DNA of 64,000 nucleotides from Pegea sp. RAD2-039 (Eukaryota > Chordata > Thaliacea > Salpida > Salpidae). The stretch lies in contig JAQGEQ010000254.1 in NCBI GenBank assembly GCA_034620365.1, forward strand, positions 1 through 64,000, written 5' to 3'. The notes under the pieces were generated by a model. It was not told the origin of the DNA. It searched no databases and saw only the letters and a program-made list of their open reading frames with translations. Positions within the stretch are counted from its first letter, which is position 1. Every line of letters starts with the position of its first letter. The position numbers and the translations under genes are program-made. Below are positions 36,950-48,101 of this stretch, one piece after another.

Positions 36950-37929
36950 ATGATAAAATTCAGATTAAGCTGGATAATTTTGTTAGCATTTGCATTAGTT
37001 AATTGTTCAGGTCGTAAAACACCATTAAAGATCTTTAGATGCTCATTATGCGAACCAATAAAAAGCTCTACCACCTGCTATGCATCACGTAAGTTTTCAA
37101 AGTTGTTTCAATACGAAACTTAGTATAGAAGTAGCAAAAGATAAAATAGACTAAAGTGCTAACACAACAACTTTTTCTTCTAATTAATTTAAACTGCTTT
37201 TATTAGTTATAAGCTATTTTTGAGTATATTGGCAATCGAATCATTGTATTTTATCTTTTCACTTTCGAGAAAATTGAGTGTTTGAAATAGTTTATTAGAA
37301 ACCATTAAAAAATATCTAAGCACTTTACATTTCTCTCATTTAAGATAAAAAGTTTTCAAAATATTTTTTAAACATTTTGTAGGTTTAGATGACATAGTCG
37401 AGACTCCGACAAAGCCGTTAAAGTTTCCCCGCAAAATAAAGAAATGTTCTATTGATGTGGATCGTGATTACAAGAAAAGAGTAGTCACAAGTTTTACTCT
37501 TCGAAGTTTGTGAACCCATTTTTAATTTTGAGTTTAGAAATAAGTTAAAAATATACTTCAAAACCTGAATTTAATAAATCACAACTATTTTAAAACTGAA
37601 CATTTAGAATCTAGCGAAAGTAGAAAACCGAAATATTTTCGTTTTGAATATTTTGTTGATGGAACAGGAGATTATTACAAGATAAACTTTCCAGAGTCTT
37701 ACAAATATTGGAAATATGATGTAAGTGAACGATTCTGGTAGATGATGATTTGTTTACATAAAGCAATACTTTTCAGGCAAAGTTTGTTATTGATAGCTGC
37801 AAGAAGCTTGACCAAAGTAAGAAACACTCGATAAAAGTTTCTACTGTTCCTTTTAGAATGAAGAAATCAGGAAATAGTTTAGCTTGTACAGCTACATTAA
37901 CTACGCCTTGTAAGAATGAAATAAAATAA
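36950..37929 (+). CDS. Secreted cysteine-rich protein (member 2), copy 2, 4 exons, 175 aa
   Basis: Exons: 36950-37088, 37383-37505, 37608-37720, 37777-37929; open throughout, 175 codons plus TAA. Signal peptide about residues 1-21 (LSWIILLAFALVNCSG), then LKIFRCSLCEPIKSSTTC, which has the C-x2-C-x8-C spacing reminiscent of Ly6/three-finger loop 1. Exon 3 encodes PKYFRFEYFVDGTGDYYKIN and FPESYKYWKYD, the family hallmark. Exon 4 supplies further cysteines and ends in PCKNEIK; member 1 has an additional fifth exon. The exon 2 donor is GTTTGT. No neighbouring gene hints at the role. Secretion is inferred from the N-terminus only. Confidence 0.72.
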
Positions 37930-40528
37930 TTTCAATGGTTTATCAAAACTAAAAAATATAATTTTATACTACTTGAAATCTTTCTTTATTAATATTACAT
38001 TTTACTTGTTAATCATAAATTCATTTAAATACACTTTTAGCTATTTTACATAAATCAGTTTATTATACTGAAATTTTTGTTCTCAAGTTGCTATTCTGGA
38101 TTCTTTACTAGTTGAGACATCTTTCGATTCATCATCAGGAGCAGAGTGGAAGTTGAATTAGGATGAAGATCATATTTTCACCATCGACTAATTTTGAAAC
38201 TAAAATTTTAAAGAATAATTCTATTTTTCTGTGAAGAATCTTTAATAAACAAAACTTTGAAATGGTCGATCCAAAAACTTTTAATGATTTTTTATTTCAA
38301 AAGTTTTTTAATCAACTTGAAATATTGATAATCTGATAATGAATTTTTCCATTTCTATTAAAACTAAATCATTAAACAAAAATAAAACATAATAAACAAG
38401 TTTAAAGGTAGAAGTTGTGCATCTAAACAAATTCTGATAAAATAGGTTCAAAAATTAGTGATGATACCCTTTATTAAAAGTTACATAGAAACAAATGTTT
38501 TATGTTATCTTTAGAAGTAAAAAGTATTAATCAAATCCTTATGTTTAATCTTCACCATGATCATAGCGTCATAAACGAAACTACTTTTTACAAACAACAC
38601 CAACAAACATTTTGATAACATATTTAACTCCAAAATTAAAATATTTGAAAATAATTTTATTGTTTAAATATCAAACTTTTATTGGTATTTGAAAAAAGAT
38701 AAAAAATATAAATATATTCTTTGTGCAATTTGGACTATTTACAAATAGTAGTCCATTTCAAATGCAACTAAAAATGAATGTCTTTATAATAGCTTCAAAG
38801 ATTTTAAAAATCCAACTTGAAAATTAAAAGACTTTGATAATATTAACAACTAAGAAACATCATTAAAATTTCAAGAAATATAATTTCATTATTAAAAAGA
38901 AAAGATTAAAAATTTAATTAGAATCTAAAGCTAACAAAATAATTTAAGGTTTGAACCCAACATTTGAAACAAAAGGTTTTCTTTAATTAAGGTTTACAAC
39001 AAAATATCTTTGCTTTGTTAAGAACTGTAGAAACTCATCTATTACTGTTTAAACCTTTCAGTTAAACGCATTTTTAAGATTTAAAAATGAAAATCTTTTA
39101 AAACTCTAATGATTTAAGAATAATTCTTAAAGAGTTTTTATAGTATTTGTGAGATTCTAAAATATTTTTTATATTTATGTAATAATCTATAAGTTCAAAG
39201 GTCACAAATAATGAAGCTTGAGTAATGAAACGTAATTGGACAGTTTTATTTGACCAATTTCAATTCAATGTTGATTATTTTGATATAAAAAGAATTAAAA
39301 CAATCAGTAGTAGAGTCTTTGAATTTTATCATTGTGAAAATGCAAGCAGTTCTGCAAATGAAAAATCTGATCTTTATTTAATGAAGCTTAACATAACTTT
39401 TTACTCAACAAATAAATTAACTAGATGTAAAAATAATCGCTTCAATCGACTATTCATATTTATGGAAAAATAATTTTCGTGAAATTAATGAAAGAAACTA
39501 AAAGTAGAAAAATGTTTGGAAATTTTAAGCAAAAATTATTTTACTAAATCTATTTTAGTTGAAAGTTTGTAGAAACTTACATTTTCTGAGATTATAGTTT
39601 TATAAAAGTTTTTAGCAACTAAAATAGATGCAATTAACAATTAAATCAGTTAATTTTGCAAAATTATTTGCAGAACAGACGCAATACAAAACTTTGTAGA
39701 TTGATAAACAGACAGTTGTATTTATAATAATTACATTTTATGCTTACAATAAAGTTTTATTTTAACGATAAATATTACGACAATTCTTAAAACTTATAAA
39801 CATCTAATAAGCTAAATTCTTAGACATTCAGGAAACGTTTTTGAAAATATAATGTTTTCTTTAATAATAAGAAATGTAGACGATGAAAAAAACAAAAAAA
39901 TTATTTGTAAATATTTGGTTTTCTAATAAATCATTATATTAAAGTCTTTAGATATAAGTCTTTAGCTCAACATTTTTCCTTCGTTTACAAGAATATCGAT
40001 TCATATTTCATATTTATTGGTAATCAAATAATTTTGCTTGGGATCATCCGGTTCTGTTTATATTCTATCAACAAAAAGATTTTTTTTTATATTCACCCTT
40101 GGAAATAGGTTCAAAAAATGTCAAATTTCCCAAAATAATAAAGGAACTTCAAAATATCTGATACAAATATATAGCAGCAAAGTTTAGCAATTTTCAAAAC
40201 ATTTAGTGGTAGTTGATGCTAAAATAACAACTTAAACTAACTATCAGTAAACAAATTTCAAATCTAGTCAACAAAGATTATTTTGCGAGCTTAAAGAAGT
40301 TCAACTGAAGTTTGATAAAGATTTCAATTTGAAAAAATTTTAAGAATTAAATTTTAAAAGAAATAAAATCTTTCATGTGATGCTAAACAATCTAGGTGTG
40401 AAGGTATGATGTTTAGAGTAAAAAAGTATTAGGTTTTACTTAGGTGCTTCCCCTATCTGGCTGCTTTAACATCAAAATTTAAAAATTAAGTATAGTTACA
40501 ATTTTTTAAATTATCAGTAAATAAAATA
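37930..40528. other. Intergenic, end of duplication copy 2
   Basis: AT-rich. Copy 2 has about 125 bp (38,487-38,611) not in copy 1. The duplicated sequence stops near 39,945, and the remaining 580 bp lead into DHX34. Only the doubtful ORF at 39,225-39,473 was noted. Confidence 0.6.
39225..39473 (+). CDS. Short ORF, 82 aa, unknown, broken in copy 1
   Basis: Starts with ATG and is open for 82 codons (MKRNWTVLFDQFQFNV at the start). No signal peptide, domain or splice context is visible. The corresponding sequence at 19,204 is disrupted by a 1-bp deletion. It may be a chance ORF. Confidence 0.2.
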   Translation: MKRNWTVLFDQFQFNVDYFDIKRIKTISSRVFEFYHCENASSSANEKSDLYLMKLNITFYSTNKLTRCKNNRFNRLFIFMEK

Positions 40529-43500
40529 ATGGAGAATTTTAATTGGAATTCGCATCGAAGTTATTTAGATAAGGTAAGCTTTTAAAAATAATTTACGTTT
40601 TGTCTATTGATTGAATATTCTTGTTTTAATTAAGGATTTAACTTTAAATAATATAACTTTAACCAAAACAACTTAATTTATAAATAATTCTTTTATTGGT
40701 TTTAACTTTATCAAATTTTTATTATTTAATACTGAAATTTAATCAGTTATATTTTAAACTAACAAGAATCTTTTAATTAAAAAATTACATTTAATGTTAG
40801 TTTTATTATAATTTTATTAGAAAAATTAATAAAATGTTAATAGATTATGAATAAGTATTTCTCAAGCTTAAATATATTTAAATTTTATTGTAAGTTTAAT
40901 TGATATGAGCAAATTTTAAAATAAATATTATTTAATTCATGTTTTAGACATTGTAGGAGATCACAAATGAGATTTATTTCTTTTTTTAGATATTTTTCCG
41001 AGAAAATGACTTCATAAAAAAAGGAACAAAAAATTATGATGATTTTTGGCTGTTCTTTAATAGATTTCAAAAGTTTCAAAGTAGAAAGAACTACTTAAGC
41101 TCTTCTTCTGATAAAAAATCTTCCTCTAAGTTTGATTTTCCTAAAGATTATCATCCTAGGTAACTAGTTCATTAAAATTCTTTTAATATTTTTACTTATT
41201 GACATATTATTAAATTAATATAAATTAACATATATTTTTAAGTAATTTTCAAATTTCGTTTATGCTAAATTTAAATAACTAATCTTACTATTGTTAAATT
41301 AAATGAAAAACAAATAAGAATTAAAAGAAGAAAACTAAAAAATTGATAAAATCAATCATAAAGTTTCCAGTTTCTTGGCTTGATCATATTTATTTTTTAC
41401 TTTAGATATAAGATAAATTTTTCATTGGTTACAAAAGACATTGAAACACTAATAAAGAAGAAACATAAGAAATCGAAAAGGTATCTTTATATGAAGATCT
41501 TCTAGATTCATCTAAATATTTGATGACAGACAAGAGGAGGATACAGATAAGGTCCCTGCTGAAAGATTGATGGAGTTTAGATCAGCGATTCATCATTACA
41601 TTGACTTCTGTCAAAAACAAGATTTCAAAAAGTTACAAAACTTAATAGAAGCTCGAAATAATCTCCCAATTGCTTTATACAAACAGCGAATCGTTAAAGC
41701 AGTTCTTGACAACCAGGTTTTTTTATGCTTAACTCTAAATCGCGGTCGTTACGTCATCAATTCGCGCAGGTTGTAATAGTGGCAGGAGACACTGGATGTG
41801 GTAAATCGACCCAAGTGCCCCAGTACTTAATGGAAGCGGGTTTCGAGCACATTGCTTGCACCCAACCGAGACGAATCGCGGCCATATCGCTCTCAAAGCG
41901 CGTCGCAATTGAATCACTCAATCAGTATGGATCAAAAGTTGCTTATCAAATCCGGTAATTCTGCCACTAGGTGACGCGATCGGTTGTCATGGAGATATTC
42001 TACAGATTTGAAGGAACAAAAACAAAAGCGACGAAAATTCTCTTTCTTACCGAAGGACTCTTACTCCGACAGATCCAGCAAGACCTCACTCTCTCTCAAT
42101 ATGACGTCATCATTCTCGACGAGGTACTTACGGAAGCGGTAATGACGTCATCTAGTGGAATTTTTTTTTTGCAGATTCACGAAAGGCATCTTCAATCGGA
42201 TTTCCTTCTCGGACTTCTAAAGAATCTCATCAGCAAAGAAAGATCTTCCTCTTCCGAGAAGTCTTCTCTTCGAATCATTCTCATGTCCGCCACCATCAAT
42301 CTTGATCTCTTCTCCTCCTACTTCCCGGGGACACCAGTAATCCAAGTACCAGGAAGACTTTATCCGATCAAGTTGGAGTATCTCCCGATACCTGCCGAGG
42401 AACAAGGAAAAAAGAGCAAAATTGATGCAAGACCCTACATCCGTATCCTTCAAAAGATCGATAAAAAGTATCCTCCGACTGCTCGTGGAGATCTGCTCAT
42501 CTTCTTACCAGGGATGCAAGAGATCAGCGCGATTGAAGGCGCGATGCGTCCGTACGCGGAAGAAACGAAGAAATGGATCATTCTGCCTCTACATAGTGTC
42601 CTTTCAGCGGAAGAGCAGGATCGTGTCTTTGATGTAGCTCCGGATGGAGCACGAAAATGCATCTTATCGACGAATATCGCGGAGACTTCCGTCACGGTTG
42701 ATGGAGTTCGATTCGTAGCTGATTCCGGAAGAGTTAAAGAAATGAGTTTTGATCATCAGATGAAGATGAGGAAGTTGCAGGAGTTTTGGATCAGTCGTGC
42801 AAGTGCTGAGCAACGCAAAGGTGATCTCTCATACCTCGGAGCTAATCTTCACCTTCGTGTATTTTGTAGGAAGAGCTGGAAGAACAGGTCCAGGAGTTTG
42901 TTTCCGACTTTTTTCAGAGGAAGACTATGAAGCTCTTGCTGATTACTCCGTTCCTGAAATCAGAAGAGTCCCTCTAGACTCCCTGCTGCTCCAAGTAAGC
43001 AATCCCTACATTTTGGATCAGATCTTCCTAAAGATCTGTATAGATGAAGAGCATGGAGATAGAAGAAGTCCGTAACTTCCCTTTTATCGAAGCTCCTCCA
43101 GCAGCATCCATCAACGAAGCACTCAGATGTTTAGTGGAGCACGGAGCACTTGATTCGACATCCGAGAAGATTACTCCTCTCGGACAAATGCTTGCTCAGT
43201 TACCAGTGGAAGTAGCAATTGGTGAGTTTCACCACTAGGTGGCGCAACATTCTGACAATTACTTCAGGCAAGATGTTGGTCATGGGAAGCTTATTTGATG
43301 TCATCGAGCCAGTGATGTGCGTGGCTGCGTGTCTCAGTGTCCAGTCCCCTTATACAAGAAGAGCTTACAATGATGTAGAAGCATGTACGCGACGTCGACC
43401 TCTAGAATCCGATCATGGTGATCCTATTACACTCCTCAATCTCTTTGATGAATGGATCAAAGTAAAGATCTTGTTGTGTCTTCATCTTTTAATGTGATCT

Positions 43501-45494
43501 TCTAAAGATCAAAAGAGAAGGAACTACATCGAGCAACAAGTGGTGTAAGAGAAGATGTCTTGAAGAGCAGAGATTCTATGAAATGACAAATGTTAAACGA
43601 CAATTTGAGGATCTTCTAAAGGTGATTTGATCCATATTTTTGGATGTCTTCCATCAACTGATATCATGACAGGCTAATTCGTTGCTAAGAAAAGTACAAG
43701 TTGAAAAGAAGTTGACGAGTTATCAACGACAACAGCGATTTGCTGACAGGAAAAGATTGCGTCAAATGAGAGGAGAGCAGAGGTAAGATTAGTGTGTCCT
43801 CATCTTTGATCTTTCAATGATCTTTTCACAGAGAAGAGTCTCGTAAGAAGAAAGTTCTAAAATTAGAAGATACAAAATTTCAATTAGATGAAGATAGTGA
43901 TGCTGATGATGATCTTAAATCCGCTTTATCAGATGTCAAAGACCTTGAATTCAGACTGCGACACGATCTTGATAAGATGTACAAAGTAAGATTAAATCTT
44001 CTTCCTGATCTTGATCTTGATCTTCTTTTTGATCTTCAGACTTGTAGTGAGCGACGACAACTTAGTTACAGAGACATCGTCATTCTGAAGATCATTCTCA
44101 CTTCCGGCTTGTATCCACAACTAGCGTTTGCTGATGACGTCAACAATTATACATCTGGAAAAGACCTAGTCAGCTTTTACTAAGTCTCTTGCATCCGGAA
44201 GTTGTTAATTAAGTCCTTGTAGATCTTCCACACGAGAAATAAGATGTTTGTGACTTTACATCCGAACGGATATTTTGCAAATCATCCTTCAATCTTGGAG
44301 CCGAAGGGTAAAGAAGATAGAAGTTTGGTGAAGGAGGGAGTCTCCTCCGCCCATCGAGGACTTTTGGGTCATCGTCACCAGATGCTGACTTTTGTGTCTT
44401 TGTTGGAAACCAAGAAACCCTACCTCGTTAACACAATGAGAGTATGTAAATTTATTACAATAAACGCGAAGGAGGGATCTGAAAAGACTCCATTTATCAG
44501 ATCTTTTCTTCATTTGATGTTTTGAGACCCTTTAATCCCTTACAGGTTCCCGCTCTTCAAACATTACTGCTCTTCAGTCAATCCTTGGACACAGATTCAA
44601 CTTGCACTCGGATTGTATCCGACTCCTGGATTGAGGTCATCATCAAAGATCAAGATGCTGCTCAGAGGTTTATCACTTCCACATTACTCCTAAGAAGATC
44701 ATGGGATCAGCTCCTCAACATCCGAATCAACGCTCATACGATAAAGAAGAGCGAAGATGATGATGAAGGTGATCTTCATCATCTCTGATCACGTGACTGA
44801 TCGCGGGATTTCCTTCTAGTTGATCCACAAAGAGGACGAGAAATTGTTAAGCTACAGCGCTACCTAGCGGATAAAATTTCGGAGTTTTTGGACAGCAAAG
44901 TTGATTACCGATTACGCCGGTTAACTGGGACAGAAAAGCAGAACTTATACGTTGGACCAGGACATGGTGATGATCTAGACGGCTCAACAAGTACATCTAG
45001 TCCCTAATTAACTTTAATCTGATCTTTAATCACTATTTCAGATAGCTTGGGTGTACCTATGAGTAAAGGGGTCCCAAACCATGTCAAGGGCGGCATTTCC
45101 CTGTCTACGTTTCTGACTTATAACTGTTTACAAGCTTTTGGCTCAGGACAATTAAAAATGGTGGGCAGTGAACATTTACGCGAGTTTTGGACCTGTCCAA
45201 CTTGCGAACTTAAACTGCCCATGACTGTGTCCGAACGCATACGTCATCAGGCCGCGTGTGAACAGGGTGACGTCATCAAAAGCGAAGTGAGCAAATTTGT
45301 TTTATTTATATGCTGAAAGCGGTGAAATATATTTTACGATTTTTCAGGAAGTACGTCATGACGATATCGATGACGATCAAGAAGAAACAGGAGCGCGCCC
45401 GTACTATTGTAAAGTATGTGAGAAAGAGATGAAGATGACCGCGATCCAGATACTCAAACACAAGAGATCACATGTGAAGGATCAGGCATTGTAG
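40529..45494 (+). CDS. DHX34: DHX34, DEAH-box RNA helicase of nonsense-mediated decay, 1,136 aa
   Basis: DHX34 promotes UPF1 phosphorylation in NMD (known for animals). Nineteen exons: 40529-40573, 40990-41159, 41406-41480, 41530-41716, 41770-41954, 42006-42123, 42175-42820, 42870-42994, 43044-43221, 43268-43461, 43508-43621, 43673-43782, 43832-43985, 44040-44168, 44223-44441, 44546-44768, 44820-44966, 45042-45286, 45348-45494. Length matches human DHX34 (about 1,143). Motifs: GDTGCGKST (165-173), DEIH (259-262; DEVH in human), SAT (298-300), [19 protein letters not shown] (473-480). The DHX34-specific N-terminus ([24 protein letters not shown]) and the C-terminal CCHC (C1058, C1061, H1075, C1079) and C2H2 (C1109, C1112, H1126, H1130) clusters are present. 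The exon 14 donor (GTCAGC) is the weakest. Its stop overlaps the CCDC51 3' end. Confidence 0.95.
41964..41977 (+). promoter_or_regulatory. CTCF-like word in DHX34 intron 5
   Basis: CCACTAGGTGACGC, 13 of 14 bases identical to the site at 43,232. It resembles the CTCF core (AGGTGGCGC type). It lies in a 51-bp intron. Binding is not shown. Confidence 0.35.
42144..42158 (-). promoter_or_regulatory. CTCF-like word in DHX34 intron 6
   Basis: The reverse strand reads CCACTAGATGACGTC, overlapping a TGACGTCA palindrome at 42,143-42,150. It is the weakest of the three intronic matches. Confidence 0.25.
43232..43245 (+). promoter_or_regulatory. CTCF-like word in DHX34 intron 9
   Basis: CCACTAGGTGGCGC inside a 46-bp intron, 11 bases after the donor. 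It matches the known CTCF core closely. No functional evidence. Confidence 0.4.
44789..44796. promoter_or_regulatory. TCACGTGA palindrome in DHX34 intron 16
   Basis: Extended E-box (bHLH-zip type: USF, MITF/TFE class) within a 51-bp intron. One of four such 8-mers inside short introns of different genes here. Confidence 0.35.
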
Positions 45495-48101
45495 ATGTAG
45501 TAGACGAAGCATCCTGCGATACTGGCAAGAGTGGCGACTCGGAGCACAGTCTGATCTTCTTTCCCAGATACGTTGATGTGAGGAGAGTTCTCAGGAAATG
45601 TTGATCCAATCTCGGGGAGTGGAATCTCTTTCTTAGGGAGTGGGACCTCTTTTTTAGGGAGTGAAGAGGTTTTATGATCTTCTATCAACTCCAAGACTCG
45701 ATCAAATTGAGATTTCATTTGATCAACTGTTAATTTGGTTTGTAGATCATTGTTGATTCTGTTGTCAGATTCTTCTAATGTCTTCTCGATGCTTTTGATC
45801 AATTGAGCTAGTTGTGTCTTCTGGAAGACAACCGAGTCCAATATGAGAACATACTGATCGCGCATCTCGTCTATTACACTTTCAACTCCTTCTATTGACT
45901 GTTGATGATTTGAAAATTACAAAAATGAAACTTTTATGAAAATTTCAGAACCTGTTTGAGTTTGTCGATTTTATCAACGTTTGGTTGATGATGAAGGACT
46001 TCTTTTGGTGATTGAGGATGTTGTTTAGATGCTGAACCTTCTTCTATTAGCTTGTTGATGAGAGTTGATTGTAGTGAAGTTAGTGAGTCTGTGACTTGCT
46101 GGTAACTACGTTCCATAGTAGGTAAAGTCTGATGTTTAGAAAAGTAATTACATCGAGTCTGTTTGAAAGTTGAAACTTACATCAGTTAGCAAGTTAGCGA
46201 TTAAATTAATCTTTTCAGAGTCTTCTGCAGTTGTTGTCGTACTCTTTAGATTATCCATAGAATCCATCAATATTGTACGATTTAAAAAAGCACCACCGAG
46301 AATACCTGTTCATATTTAACAAATTATATTAAACTTTAAGTTTAAAAATCAAAAAACGTGTTAATAGAACCTTAAATTGTGGAATTAAGTGCTTGTCGAC
46401 ATCTCAAGTTTAAATGGTTAATTAAAAACGTTTCAATAAAATTCGAAATAAATCTATAAATAAATAAAATTCTCAAAAACGTTTGGAAGATTATCAAAAT
46501 CGACAAGTAACTAGCCTATTATCACCAACAGTTTTGTTGAAGTATCAGGTAGCAACGAAATTTGTTAAATTATTAGTTTGTAACCCAATCAGATTAACCT
46601 GATTCACTTTGATTAAACTTTGTGTTTTTAAAATTGAAATTTATAAAAACATAAAGAGAAGTTTCTATTCTCAATCGAATTCAAACCCGCAAAAGTTTTA
46701 ACCATCAGCTGTTACTTAAATTAACTGTTGGAAAATTCTTTTTATTTTTTGAAATCTTTGAAATTAGTAAAACACGATTAAGAATTTGGCTTGAAAACAG
46801 TTCGATATTAACGACTAAAATAATTTTTGAGAAGTTTTCTTGATATAAATGTATTTTTTCAAAAGGTATTATTAGAGTAAAATTATATAAAATATCTACA
46901 AAACCAAACCTACGCAAATAAAATGAGTTAAAAACTTTATTCATCAAAAATATAGTTTCAAAAGTCAACATCACGTGACTAACCCGCTAAACATCCAAAA
47001 AAAGCTCCCAGAAAAGTCCTGCTCTTCATCTTATGAAGCCGTTCTTGTTCTTTTGAAAAATTTTCTCGAACGGCGTCAGACAAGGCGAGAAATGAGTTAC
47101 CTTCTCGAAGAGCAGCGTTTTTATGCAACGAATTTAAACTGAAAAGATAAAACCTTAAATAATTTTGTGACTGAAACAACAAATTGAAATTTGTGGTTTG
47201 AATGACAACACATCTCAAGTACTTACTACATAGCAGAGGCTTCTAATTCAATCCTTTCATTAACTAAATCAGTAAATCCAAAATCATTTTCATTCATAGA
47301 ATTCAATTTCTCTTTCAATTTAAATAACTTCTCATTATTGTTCCCAACTTCAATTGATAAATCTCTCTCCTCAAACCTTGTTTTAGCATATAGTGTCTCT
47401 GCCTATGAAATTAATAGGATTAAAAATATGATTTTTTTATTAATGCTGCTAGTCAACTATCACAATAAAGCAATTTGCATTCAACTAGATTTATAACAAA
47501 ATAATATTTATGATTTAATTTTGATTATAAATAAATTAAATTTTTCCTAACAAAATTATTAAACTAAATGTTCATAAGCTTTATTAAAATTAATTTAGAT
47601 TTTAAACATTTAAAAATCACAATATTAACAAGATATAAAAATAAACTAAGAATTTTTTTCATAAATCTTTAATAATTTGATTTAAACAATTCCAATAATT
47701 AAACTTCTAATCTACTACACCTAAAAAAATTCAAAATATTAGAAAAATTTTAATAATTTCTTTTATTTTTAATGTTTTTAAAAAATGTTTATTTTTTATA
47801 ATTAAAAAAAGTAGGAACAAGCACAGAAACTATTATAAGAAAAAAATACCTCTTTTGCTTTATTCTGGGCGTTTTTAACATCAGTTATACCAATAAAATC
47901 ATCAATCCAACTAGTTTTTATTGGAGAATCAGATGATTCCAACTTAATTGGACCTTCTTCTGGTATATCTTTGGAAGAAAACACCCGAGTTTGGTTTAAA
48001 ATTAAATTGTTGGATGGTATAAATAATGAAGACATTTTATTTAAATTAACATTACTTTGAAAAGGGGTAATGGATTTATGAGCTACTTTAAAAGCTTTCA
48101 T
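45482..48101 (-). CDS. CCDC51: CCDC51 (MITOK), mitochondrial inner-membrane coiled-coil protein, 433 aa
   Basis: CCDC51/MITOK is the pore-forming part of the mitochondrial ATP-sensitive K+ channel in mammals. Exons: 48101-47850, 47402-47227, 47138-46984, 46305-46181, 46128-45952, 45898-45482; 433 codons plus TGA (human about 411). The N-terminus is basic/hydroxylated and free of acids for about 40 residues, like a mitochondrial presequence. Then come WIDDFIGITDVKNAQNKAKE (human WWHRYEEFVGLNEVREAQ region), coiled coil, LSDAVRENFSKEQERLHKMK, a first membrane segment (LGAFFGCLAGILGGAFLNR), a long linker with three (L)PKKE/LPE-type repeats, and a C-terminal membrane segment ([19 protein letters not shown]). 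Identity rests on the order and wording of both membrane ends. The exon 3 donor is GTTAGT. The 3' end overlaps DHX34 by 13 bp. Start: first ATG; the longer frame upstream lacks one. Confidence 0.87.
46971..46978. promoter_or_regulatory. TCACGTGA palindrome just inside CCDC51 intron 3
   Basis: Begins 6 bases into the intron on the gene strand; the donor itself is part of GTTAGTCACGTGA. The same 13-mer occurs in the scramblase gene. Confidence 0.35.

Larger units (their letters stand above)
23760..39945. repeat. Segmental duplication, copy 2
   Basis: Direct repeat of 1-19,930. At about 35,810 it reads straight through the point where copy 1 carries its 4.5-kb extra segment, so either copy 1 gained it or copy 2 lost it. 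The upstream edge at 23,760 is preceded by about 415 bp (23,345-23,760) that instead resembles 8,985-9,430, so the true left breakpoint of the duplication may lie further left and cannot be fixed from this window. Confidence 0.93.

Noticed and set aside
44863..44876. CGCTACCTAGCGG as a fourth CTCF-like site
   Set aside because: It is coding (exon 17, R-Y-L-A) and its match to the intronic word is weaker.
46705..46974. 89-codon minus-strand ORF
   Set aside because: Lies in CCDC51 intron 3 and does not match the family or splice phases.
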